A DNA stretch of 64,000 bases from Strigomonas culicis (Eukaryota; Euglenozoa; Kinetoplastea; Trypanosomatida; Trypanosomatidae). Shown one piece after another: positions 1 through 8,567 of the stretch. Both the position numbers and the translations under genes were made by a program. The notes beneath the pieces are model-generated. The model worked only from the letters and a program-made list of their open reading frames with translations. It had not been told where the DNA came from and searched no databases. The DNA lies in assembly GCA_000482145.1 (NCBI GenBank), contig AUXH01000009.1, positions 1 to 64,000 on the forward strand, read 5' to 3'. The stretch's first letter is position 1, and each line of letters opens with the position of its first letter.

Positions 1-19
1 CCGCGCTACTTGTTGTTGT

Positions 20-22
<3 letters not shown>

Positions 23-57
<35 letters not shown>
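23..57. repeat. (TA)n microsatellite
   Basis: An uninterrupted alternating TA tract lies at the left edge, in the non-coding stretch before the first gene. It is one of several such tracts in the AT-rich spacers of this window. No function is inferred. Confidence 0.95.
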
Positions 58-66
<9 letters not shown>

Positions 67-190
67 CTTGTTTGTGTGTTGCACTATCGATGCGGTTGGG
101 TGAGGTATGATTTTCTGTCTGTGGCGATGGTCTTCCTGTCCCCTCTCCTTCACAATCAACCGTTTGGTGTGTATGTCGTTAGGATCCATC

Positions 191-223
191 TCTTTCTTCT
201 TCTCTCTCTCTTTTTTTTTTTAG
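191..223 (+). promoter_or_regulatory. Polypyrimidine tract and candidate trans-splice acceptor for IFT54
   Basis: A nearly pure T/C run at 191-221 is followed at once by AG at 222-223. In trypanosomatids this arrangement marks spliced-leader addition. It would give a 5' UTR of about 100 bases before the ATG at 324. The site is inferred from sequence pattern only. The rest of 1-323 holds nothing else that I can support. Confidence 0.6.
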
Positions 224-323
224 GTGTGTGAAATTTGTTAGAGGTATTTTTTTTTCCGTGTGTGTTGTTTTCTTCATTTGGTAGTGTACCTATACGCGCC
301 TCTGTTGCTAGACCGTCCCTGTC

Positions 324-1214
324 ATGGCCGAGGTAGACTACTGGACACCGACCCGCAACGCCTTCGCGGCGCTGCAGCTGCCCGCACCGGAGTTCACGGA
401 TAAGAACCTGAAGCGGCCACCCTTTCGCTTTATTTTCGAGATTGTCAGCAGCATTGCGGCCCGCTTCGCGGTCTACGACGACATCTTCACCGACGAGTTC
501 AAGGACGTCGGCAACATCGACTCCAAGGAGAAGAAGATTGAGTACCTCAAGAGGCTCATCCAGTACATCGAGGGGCTGCTGAAGATCAAGATCGACGTCG
601 CGGCGAAGAAAATTGTGGCCGGCCAGGAGTCGGACAAGACGAATGTGTTCCTGCAGTATGTCGCGATGGCGGTGGGCGCCGCGCAGCAAGACAAGGCGCG
701 GCGGAAGAGTCTGACCGAGCAGCGCCAGCGCCTCGCCGCGCAGGAGCCGGCACCGACCACGCCGGCGGAGCCGGAGCGCAGGCGCGAGGTCTCCTACGCG
801 AACCCGGCCGACTACGGCATGCCGGATCTGCCGAAGCGGGAGAGCCTGCCTTGCAGGCGCGCCTCCGTCGGCTCGCAGGTGTTCAGCACCGACCGCAGCT
901 CGTCGGCCGCGAGCGGCGCCGCGACGGTGAAGCCGGAGCTGCAGCGGGAGGCGAAGGCGTTCAACGACCTGCTCAGCGGGTACTCGCTGGACCTGCGGCT
1001 GGACGAGCCCGTCGACGTGCGGCGGGATGGGCAGTCGATCGCGACCATGTGGACGGAGATGCAGCAGGTGCACACCGACACGACGCCCTCGCCGATGCCG
1101 GCGGAGGCGCTCGAGAGGTCCATCCAGCGCCAGATAGATAACATTCAGCAGATCCATTTTCTGATGCAGAAGAACGACACCGTGATTGACCACTTGGAGG
1201 ATGTGCTGACGTGA
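324..1214 (+). CDS. IFT54: Intraflagellar transport protein IFT54 (TRAF3IP1/DYF-11/Elipsa family)
   Basis: Predicted subunit of the IFT-B complex, which carries cargo along the flagellar axoneme. Known family members bind tubulin through an N-terminal calponin-homology-like domain and pair with IFT20 through a C-terminal coiled coil. Residues 20-120 match the family's N-terminal domain: a TDKNLKRPPFRF segment is followed by an IVAG.E..KTN..LQ block. Residues 130-240 are low-complexity and probably disordered. Residues 250-296 (QRQIDNIQQIHFLMQKND and onward) form the expected terminal helix. At 296 residues the protein is shorter than animal orthologues, mainly through a short middle region. 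The start is the first ATG after the splice-acceptor-like signal. Family identity is recognised from motifs; the IFT20 partnership is transferred from the family. Confidence 0.8.
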   Translation: MAEVDYWTPTRNAFAALQLPAPEFTDKNLKRPPFRFIFEIVSSIAARFAVYDDIFTDEFKDVGNIDSKEKKIEYLKRLIQYIEGLLKIKIDVAAKKIVAGQESDKTNVFLQYVAMAVGAAQQDKARRKSLTEQRQRLAAQEPAPTTPAEPERRREVSYANPADYGMPDLPKRESLPCRRASVGSQVFSTDRSSSAASGAATVKPELQREAKAFNDLLSGYSLDLRLDEPVDVRRDGQSIATMWTEMQQVHTDTTPSPMPAEALERSIQRQIDNIQQIHFLMQKNDTVIDHLEDVLT

Positions 1215-1797
1215 TTGTCTCTTCTTTTTTTGTTTGTTAGGCCATGGAGGTGGGTGTATCATGTGTATTTCTCTTCGTGTTTTTTTTTTTGTGTCTTTAC
1301 TTGCATACCCTCTCTTGATGAACAAAATAAAGATGATCTATACACATTCTGTTTTGTTCTGTTCTGTGTATTTAATGAATGTATGATGAAGAAAATAAAA
1401 GCATGTGTGGTCAAGGCTTTGAGATGCTAGATGAGAGTGGCTCAAAAATGTTAGTATGTTTTCCCCATTCCTCTTCGCGCTCACTTCCCGTACTCTTCCT
1501 TTCTCTTTGCACGTCAACAGAATTCGTTAACTTTCAGTTTTCAGTTTTCTCTTTTTATATTACCCAAAAGGAGCACAATTACTTGTCTCCGTCGTTTTTT
1601 CCTTCGTTTTCTTTGATTTTTTCTTTTCTCTTTTGTATATTTATATAATAATTATTTACGGCTTTTTTTTCATATTTATTAAATATTTATTTACGATTTC
1701 TGTTCATTATTCCTTTTCCCTCTTTTCATTGTGTGGGTTTAACCGTACGGATACCCGTAAGAAAAAAAAGCGTCAGACGCACATCTTACCAAATAAC
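1215..1797. other. Intergenic spacer with polypyrimidine tracts
   Basis: AT-rich non-coding DNA. Long T/C runs lie near 1587-1636 and 1708-1728. The first AG after the second run is at 1760-1761, a plausible splice acceptor for the small gene starting at 1798. No coding-like composition was seen on either strand. Confidence 0.6.
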
Positions 1798-2187
1798 ATG
1801 TTGCACTTTCTCAACCCGATGCACAGCGTCGCACGGACGCGACAGCCCGGCGCCAAATTTGGGCTGACCAAGTACGAAGTGCACAAGAAGGAGCTGCGCG
1901 AGCGGCGCGAGGCGGAGCGCAAGTTCAACGCGGATGAGGACGCGCGATGCCACCAGGACACCTCCAGAAGCGGTAGCGTGAGTGGCGGCTGCAGCGGGAC
2001 GCGCTCGAGCGTCTCCTCACCGGCGGCCTCCGGCGCGGAGGAGAGCGCGCCGACGAACTACGTCTACGTGCTGCGTGTAGGACCGAACGAGGTGGAGGTG
2101 CTGCCGGTGCGTGCACTGCCGGTCCGCGCGGCGCGGCTCGAGAGACACCGGCCCCCTTCCATTAGCCTCCCGCCGTGTGAGCTGTAG
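1798..2187 (+). CDS. Small basic hypothetical protein, paralogue of the gene at 4174
   Basis: I do not recognise this 129-residue protein. It has a charged helical segment (EVHKKELRERREAERK, about residues 28-43), a Ser/Gly-rich middle, and a C-terminal block with NYVYV, then EVEVLPV, then PVR and a terminal RPPSISLP. The same blocks in the same order occur in the next gene downstream, so the two form a diverged tandem pair. There is no signal peptide or membrane segment. The reading frame is open further upstream, but that part is T-rich spacer; the ATG at 1798 is the first one downstream of a plausible splice site. GC-rich codon use contrasts sharply with the flanks, which supports real coding. 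Confidence 0.65.
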   Translation: MLHFLNPMHSVARTRQPGAKFGLTKYEVHKKELRERREAERKFNADEDARCHQDTSRSGSVSGGCSGTRSSVSSPAASGAEESAPTNYVYVLRVGPNEVEVLPVRALPVRAARLERHRPPSISLPPCEL

Positions 2188-4173
2188 GGGAGGGGGCCTC
2201 TCCCCCTCACGGCGCACGTGCCTTTTGGCGGTGGGTGATTTTTTTTTCATTTCTTTTTTGTGTTTCTACTTTCATTCTTGTTTAGGGCTTTCACGTCGGG
2301 CCCCCCTCAGTCTTGTGAGCAATATGTGCCCACGTGCATGTGCTTTCGTGTGTGCGGTATATAAATATATAGTGTTCTTTTTCTCTTGTATGATCTACTT
2401 AGAAAGAACGGACAGACTGATAAGAGACGTGAAATATATAGGTACGTGAAAACCCTAAAACAAGAGTGTTAGACCAGTCGGATAACTATTTTTTTTTTTC
2501 GGTAAATTGGCTGAAAAGCAATATGTATATGTATGTATGGTGAAAACGAGGTAAAGTCAATCTAACATTTATATATACTTTTTTCTCTTTTTTTTCATTT
2601 TCGTTGTTTCTGAAATAAGCTCTTTTTTTTCTTTTCGTATTGTCTCTTGTAGCAGAAGGAATGTTTTTTTTTTCCACAGTCGTATGTTTCAATCTAATCC
2701 CTTTTCCTTTATACATGAAACAACGATTAAAAAAAAATGTTCTTTCTTTTCTTATTTGGACACCTTACTGTAGTTTCAAATTTTTATTTGTTCTTTTTCG
2801 TATACATATATAGGTATTGTATACTATTTTTGTTTTCCTCTTTTTTAAAAAACGTAATTTGCTTTGTATAATTGAAAAATACCTGCGCACGCGTACTCAC
2901 CTCCAGAACACTCTATAGATGTGCTTTGTTCCGTTTATATCTATACATATATATATCTACATATCTATATAGTACTTTTCATGTATAATGAATGCGACGT
3001 GCGGACATTGCTGAATGAAAGAACCCATCCTCGTTTCCAGTGAGCAAAGCGTCAATCGCTTTAAAAAAAGGAAGAAGGTACAACATCGACACCAGAAGCA
3101 AAGAAAAAAAAATGACAGATGAAAAAAGAATAGTGAGAGAATACTGAGTACACCACTTCTTTTTACTTTTTTTGTTTTAAGTATCCCTTCTGTCCTTTTT
3201 TTTTCTTCGAGTTTTGTTATGATTGTGCTACATAACATCAAATTCACCAGTTTTTTTTTTTAAAGAAAAAAATGCTTTAGTACATTTTTTTCTCAAACAT
3301 ATTTTTATATCAGAGAGTACAATTATTTATAATAAAACATATATAAAAAACACTAGAAGTTATGTTGAATGTCTCTTTGAGTTATACACATTTTTTTTTT
3401 TACTTTGTTTCCTTTACTTCTTTTTTTCTTCTACGGATAAAGCACACTGCAAACAATAGGACGTGATATCTCGAATATATACATTTTATTATGATTATTT
3501 TTTTCATCGCTCCTCGCTTTGTTTCTTCCTTCTTTTTCTTCTGTTTTATTGTCAAGAGTAAACACAGTACCACCACTACAATTGAAAATTTGAAATGAAG
3601 GTGAAAGTGAGAAACCCAATCAATATTTGAAGATAAATAAATAAATAAATAAATGAAAAATAAATATATAATACATAAAAAAAAAAAGCGTAAACAAATG
3701 CGATGAAAATAATAATAAAAAACAAAGAACCTCTTTGTTATGGCGAATAAAAACGAACCTCGCCCCTTACAAAGTGCAATTACATTATATATTCTTTTGT
3801 ATATACATAATAACACATTTTTTGTGTTTACTCTTTTTTTTTCTTCATTCTGTTCTAGTCTGCGGATTTGCTTTTCTGATAAAGACTACCAGTGATATGT
3901 TCTCACCTTCTGTGATACTGCCGATGACCGTGCACCTTTTTATTATTGTTTGTATTGTTACCATGTTAACTCTGTGTAACCACTATTCTCTTTCTTCTCT
4001 TTCTCCAGCACATCTCTTACTTTCTCTCTTCTCATTTTTCCTTCCTTTTATTTTTAGCTCTTCCGACGCGAAGGCTGTTTTGTACTCTAGGCTTACATTA
4101 TTTGTCACGAGCGCTACCACACCCTCGCTTCACTCATTTCCCTTTTTTCCCATTTTCCTTTCTTGTCCAACGG
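2188..4173. other. Long AT-rich gene-free spacer
   Basis: About 2 kb of AT-rich sequence with many T runs, an AAAT-type repeat near 3633-3665 and only incidental open frames lacking coding-like composition. Candidate splice acceptors for the downstream gene are AG at 4007-4008 and AG at 4056-4057, each after a T/C tract. A long 3' UTR of the upstream gene or a structural RNA could lie here, but I see no positive evidence for one. Confidence 0.6.
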
Positions 4174-4548
4174 ATGCGTGGCCTCTGTATGTTCTTCGGC
4201 GACGTGAAGTTGAAGAAGGAGGACGCCGTGCCGACGCTCTGTGAGCTACACAAGCGGGAGCTGCGCCAGCGGCGCCTCGCGGAGCGGCGCGTGACCGAGC
4301 AGCGCTGCAGCGCCGCCTCGGCCTCGCTGACCGCGTGCTCCAACCCCCTCTCCGCCGCCAACAGCACGTACAGCGGGAGCGGCGACAGCGACGTCGGTGG
4401 GGATGCGGCGGTGAGCAGCAACTACGTGTACGTGCGGTGGATCGACGAGGACCGCATGGAGGTGGTGCCCGTCACCGAGCGTCCCGTGCGCCGCAAGGCG
4501 CTGGAGCAGTGCCGCCCGCCTTGTATTCAGCTCCCCAGTGGGGCCTAG
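4174..4548 (+). CDS. Small basic hypothetical protein, paralogue of the gene at 1798
   Basis: An unrecognised 124-residue protein. It repeats the architecture of the preceding gene: an ELHKRELRQRRLAERR helix (about residues 23-38), a Ser/Ala/Gly-rich linker, SNYVYV, then MEVVPV, PVR and a closing RPPCIQLP. Overall identity outside these blocks is low, so the duplication is old or the linker evolves fast. A second in-frame ATG at 4189 would shorten the product by five residues and cannot be excluded. The GC-rich composition of this frame against AT-rich surroundings supports coding. Nothing in the sequence indicates localisation or function. Confidence 0.65.
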   Translation: MRGLCMFFGDVKLKKEDAVPTLCELHKRELRQRRLAERRVTEQRCSAASASLTACSNPLSAANSTYSGSGDSDVGGDAAVSSNYVYVRWIDEDRMEVVPVTERPVRRKALEQCRPPCIQLPSGA

Positions 4549-4588
4549 TCGCACTTGTGCTTTCCAGCGACCGTTCAAATGATGGGAA

Positions 4589-4628
<40 letters not shown>

Positions 4629-5722
4629 AATATTATGTATCTATAAACTAAATCAAAACAAAGACGACATGAGTAAAATACTTATCGTGTTACATATACG
4701 AACGTTCTTAGTTTTTTTTTTTCTGTTCACGTAGAAAGATCGAAAAAAAGACGTAGTACGAAAAATACGGGAAAAAGTAGAAGGGAGACTACTTTGTTTT
4801 TGTTATTTGTTGGAGCGTTAATGTTTTTTTTATTTAATTATTTATTATTTTGACGGAAAGATGTTGTGCGTGTTTTTTTTTTGTACAGTCTTTTTTTAAC
4901 GACTACTATCCTTCTTTATATATATATATATAAACCTATTCGTTTCTGTCCTTCGGTTAATGTTGGAGCTACAATCATGGCTTGTTTTCCATGATTATAT
5001 ATACACTTCTATACTGTTTTTTTTTTTTTAATGCGTGTTCTATCTCCTTATACACAAGAAGAGGAACACCGGAAAGAGAGTTTATATGAAAGATTCCATA
5101 TAGATAAAATCAGAAGCTACATTCCCTTTTATACGTAATACATAAGCAAGACTTCTTTTGCTCTTTTTCTCTTCTTTAAATGAGTAATGATGTTTATGTG
5201 TAGGTGAAAAGAACGATGTTCAATGAGCTTTTTTTATTGAATATATGTGTATAACAATTCTTTCCCCTTCTTTCGTATACAATTGTATACACTCTTTTTT
5301 TGTGCTCTAGTCTTACTTTGTTTTCTTTTTTCTTTCCGCCACTATTCCTTGGTTAAAAAAGAACGTAAACATACAAGACGTATACTTAAAGTGCTTTTTC
5401 TTTCTTCATTACTGTTTCTCTTATGATTTCATTTTTCAGTCAAATATAGCCTTGTTCTGTTGACCGCAGTGTATATGTACTGTATACGCAATGCCCGAAT
5501 ACAAGTGGCGGAGTGCACCACCGCCTTCTTTTTTTTTTGTGTAGATTTCATTTCTGTCTCCATCTCCCGCCTCTCTTCTTCGGTTTAGGTATACAACCTC
5601 TTGTGTCTTCACGTTGAGTTTCTTTTTCCTTTATCTGAACGATTTGTTCTTGCCACTGCCCAGTCTCAATCACAGGAGCAACACGAATCATTACAAAAAC
5701 AACAGCAACAGTAACAACAAAG
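4549..5722. other. AT-rich spacer with (AT)n tract
   Basis: Non-coding, T-rich DNA with an alternating AT tract at 4597-4624 just past the upstream stop codon. T/C runs followed by AG at 5543-5544 and 5587-5588 are plausible splice acceptors for the esterase gene. No gene-like composition was seen. Confidence 0.6.
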
Positions 5723-6937
5723 ATGCACGTATCTGAGCGTGTGTTTACTCTCCTCACGGCACTTGTTGTGGTCGCGGTGCTCACCATGACAGCGCCCGTG
5801 GCGGGGCTCCGCGTCGGCGACGCACTGAAGACGGTGCCGAATCCCTTGTACAGCCCCGCCAAGGCGATCAAGCGGCTGAACGTGGGCGGCAGGCCCATCG
5901 CGCTGGACTACCGGGGCCGCGCGCCGGCGCCGGCGCCGCGCGCGGCGGTCTGCCACGAGGCGCCGACGGTGCCGCTGGGGCTGCTGCAGATGCTCTCGCT
6001 GACGCTCGCCAACGGGGAGGAGCGCTCCTTCTTGCTGTACGTGCCCAAGTCCTACAAGGGCCGCGCGCCGGCCGCGGGCGCGGAGCCGTACTACACGCCG
6101 GTGTCTGTGCAGATGCTTCTCCACGGCCTCGGCGACAACTGTGAGAACTTCATGAACGCGACGGAGTTCATGCCCTACGCGGAGGAGAACAGCTACGTGC
6201 TGGTGAGTGCCTGCGGCAGCATGGGCGCGCTCGGTCGCGCGTGGAACGCGGGCACCTGCTGCGGTTTCTACGACCACAGCGCGGAGGGCAAGCCGAACGA
6301 GCTCCTCTTCCTGACGACCCTTCTGCGGGCGCTGACGGAGGAGCTGCGCCTCTGCGTCGACGACGCGAAGGTGTTCGCGACGGGCTTCAGCAACGGCGCC
6401 ATGCTGTCCGAGGTGCTCGGCTGCAGCGCGCCGCACGTCTTCCGCGCGGTCGCCTCCGTCGGCGGCGTCGTCGAGGCGTACCCTGGCAACGCGGAGGGGC
6501 TCGACCGGTGCGACGCGCTCGTGCAGGCGGTGGACGCGAACCGCACGGGGTCGCCGCGCCGGACGAGCGTGCTGATGGTGCACGGTGACTGGGACTACAA
6601 GGTGCCCTGGGGCGGCAACTCCTTCGTCGGCTTCCCGCCGATGGACGACAACATCGCGCGCTGGGCTGCTCGCAACGGCTGCACGGCCGACCCCGTCACG
6701 ACGCTGGACAACGAGCACTTCCGCAACCAGCGCTACGAGGGCTGCCACGCCGCCGGCAACGCCACGGTGGTGCTGCAGGCGGATGTGGTGGGGCGCAAGC
6801 CATGGCTGGAGGAGAGCACGGTGGAGATTGTGCGTGTGATCGGCGGGGGCCACAGCTGGCCGGAGCGCGACAACTTCTCGACGACGCAGTACATTGTCGA
6901 CTTTGCTCGCGGTGTCTTCGGTAACTTCAACATTTGA
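5723..6937 (+). CDS. Secreted carbohydrate-esterase-1 / PHB-depolymerase-like serine esterase
   Basis: Predicted extracytoplasmic serine esterase of the LpqC/feruloyl-esterase/PHB-depolymerase group of alpha/beta hydrolases. Residues 1-28 form a signal peptide (short charged start, hydrophobic core, AVAG-like end). The oxyanion region is MLLHGLGDN (131-139). WNAGTCCG (174-181) is typical of the family. The nucleophile elbow is GFSNG (221-225, Ser223). The acid lies in VHGDWDYKVP (Asp289 or Asp291) and the histidine in GGGHSWP (His377), so the catalytic triad appears complete. The length of 404 residues is a little above a single-domain enzyme. The natural substrate cannot be read from sequence; acetyl, feruloyl or other polysaccharide esters are family precedents. 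The start is the first ATG, which opens the signal peptide. Confidence 0.8.
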   Translation: MHVSERVFTLLTALVVVAVLTMTAPVAGLRVGDALKTVPNPLYSPAKAIKRLNVGGRPIALDYRGRAPAPAPRAAVCHEAPTVPLGLLQMLSLTLANGEERSFLLYVPKSYKGRAPAAGAEPYYTPVSVQMLLHGLGDNCENFMNATEFMPYAEENSYVLVSACGSMGALGRAWNAGTCCGFYDHSAEGKPNELLFLTTLLRALTEELRLCVDDAKVFATGFSNGAMLSEVLGCSAPHVFRAVASVGGVVEAYPGNAEGLDRCDALVQAVDANRTGSPRRTSVLMVHGDWDYKVPWGGNSFVGFPPMDDNIARWAARNGCTADPVTTLDNEHFRNQRYEGCHAAGNATVVLQADVVGRKPWLEESTVEIVRVIGGGHSWPERDNFSTTQYIVDFARGVFGNFNI

Positions 6938-7182
6938 GCACGCCTGGCGTTCGATAGACCGGTGGACGACACGTGTGTCGCTCCTTGATAATTGCCTTTT
7001 CTTTCCTTCTCTTGCTGATACCTACTTCTATATACCTTTCCATCTTGTACCGTGTCACCCTTGACTACTCTAACCACATCATGTCTCCATAGAAAGTGAC
7101 GATGCTCACCGCACGGCCCATCACTTCTTGATTTCTTTCTTCTTTTTCTTTACCGAGTAAACCCTCTACTACACGCGCCATT

Positions 7183-7240
7183 CTCTCTCTCTCTCTCTCT
7201 CTCTCTGTCCTTCGCTTCCCTCTTCCCTTCTTCTCTTTAG
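7183..7240 (+). promoter_or_regulatory. (CT)n polypyrimidine tract and splice acceptor for MRT4
   Basis: A CT repeat and further T/C sequence end in AG at 7239-7240, leaving a 36-base leader before the MRT4 ATG. This is the clearest trans-splicing signal in the window. The assignment is by pattern. It lies in the 6938-7276 spacer, which otherwise shows nothing. Confidence 0.65.
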
Positions 7241-7276
7241 CTTCTTTTTTCCCTCACTGTATCCCTCCGCTGCGCC

Positions 7277-7945
7277 ATGCCCAAGTCGAAGCGTGCGAAG
7301 GTGATTCCGCTCAGCAAGACGAGCGCCAAGACGCGCGAGGACAAGGATAAGCTCATCGAGCGCATCCGCGAGGCGCTGGACGACTACACGGACATCTACA
7401 CCTTCAACCTGCAGAACATCCGCACGAACATCCTTCAGCAGATCCGCGAGGACCGCGCCGCGGACAGCCGGCTCTTCCTAGGGAACAACAAGCTCATGCA
7501 GATCGCGCTGGGCAAGGATGCGGATAGCGAGCGGCGCAAGAACCTGCACAAGCTGGCGCCCTTCCTTAACGGCCTGTGCGGGCTGCTCTTCACGAACCTC
7601 GGCAAGAAGGAGGTGAAGGCGTACTTCGAGCAGCAGGTCGGCGAGCCCGTCTTTGCGAGGACGGGGCAGACGGCGACGGAGGCACTCGAGCTCAAGGCGG
7701 GCGTGCTGCCGCAGTTCCCGCACAACATGTTCGACCACCTCGCCAAGCTCGGGCTCAACATCAAACTAGACAAGGGCGCGATTGTGCTGCTGCAGGACAC
7801 GACCGTGTGTGAGGTCGGCGACGTGCTCAGCGCGGAGGCGGCGCAGCTGCTGAAGCTCTTCGGTATCCAGTCCGCCGCGTTCGGCATAGAGCTCACCGCG
7901 CACTGGTGCAACGGCGTCGCGAAGAAGGTGACCGCCAAGGAGTAA
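7277..7945 (+). CDS. MRT4: Ribosome assembly factor MRT4 (mRNA turnover protein 4)
   Basis: Nucleolar factor of the L10/P0 family that holds the place of ribosomal protein P0 on pre-60S particles until it is exchanged during late maturation. The N-terminus MPKSKRAKVIPLSKT is the hallmark of the family. It is followed by the L10-type domain, with DIYTFNLQNIRTNILQQIRE at about residues 39-58 and FLGNNKLMQIALGK after it. The C-terminal half (residues 120-215), with FPHNMFDHLAKLGL and FGIQSAAFGIELTAHW, matches the MRT4-specific insertion and closing segment. At 222 residues it has the normal family length. It lacks the acidic P-stalk tail of P0, as expected. Confidence 0.9.
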   Translation: MPKSKRAKVIPLSKTSAKTREDKDKLIERIREALDDYTDIYTFNLQNIRTNILQQIREDRAADSRLFLGNNKLMQIALGKDADSERRKNLHKLAPFLNGLCGLLFTNLGKKEVKAYFEQQVGEPVFARTGQTATEALELKAGVLPQFPHNMFDHLAKLGLNIKLDKGAIVLLQDTTVCEVGDVLSAEAAQLLKLFGIQSAAFGIELTAHWCNGVAKKVTAKE

Positions 7946-8120
7946 CGGGTCGCGTCGCATGGATAAAATAAATAATCAAATGATAATCATATACAAACTG
8001 AACCCTCTTCTCTCTTCTGTTCCTTTTTTTTTTAACATACTCTAAGTCTTCAGAGACACCTAACATCGACTAATGATTCAATTGATTTTACTGCAAAAAA
8101 GAGAAGCCACCATAATGATC

Positions 8121-8161
<41 letters not shown>

Positions 8162-8567
8162 CATGCTCAGAGCACAGTGTCGTTGAGTGTCTATGTGGTT
8201 GATGCAATTCACTGAGAGCCTTGCCTTTCCTTCTTGCTTATTCTTACTATTTTTTTTGTTTGACCCATGTATGTCCTGAATCCTCTTTCTTTGTTCTCTC
8301 TCCACTTCTCTCTCTCTCTTTGTCAATGAAATTCAAACACATGTATGGCATCGTTTAATACTTATACATCAGTCTCTCTCTCTCTCTATATATATATATA
8401 AGTCCTTTTTATATTATTATTATTGTTTTTGCGTTGCACTACTGTTTTCCAATTATCAATATATACATCGCTCTCCATCTACATCTATCCATCTATATCC
8501 ATCGATACATTGGTTGCTGTTGTTGCGATACCCTATTCTATTGCAGACACCCCTTCGCCCCTTTGCC
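7946..8567. other. Spacer rich in microsatellites
   Basis: AT-rich non-coding DNA between MRT4 and the VPS9 gene. It carries a (TAA)n array, a (TC)n run at about 8373-8387 running into (TA)n at 8388-8401, and several T/C tracts before the next ATG. The minus strand shows no convincing gene. Confidence 0.6.
8122..8160. repeat. (TAA)13 microsatellite
   Basis: Thirteen perfect TAA units in the 3' flank of MRT4. Such a tract is likely length-polymorphic and may affect the MRT4 3' UTR. No known element is involved. Confidence 0.95.

Noticed and set aside
1633..1797. N-terminal extension of the small gene at 1798 in the same frame
   Set aside because: The extension is Phe/Ile/Tyr-rich from T-rich spacer and would precede the likely splice acceptor at 1760-1761.
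3400..3816. Open frame of 138 codons on the minus strand in the long spacer
   Set aside because: It is rich in Phe, Ile, Tyr and Lys from AT-rich DNA, unlike every supported gene here, and lies on the wrong strand for the unit.
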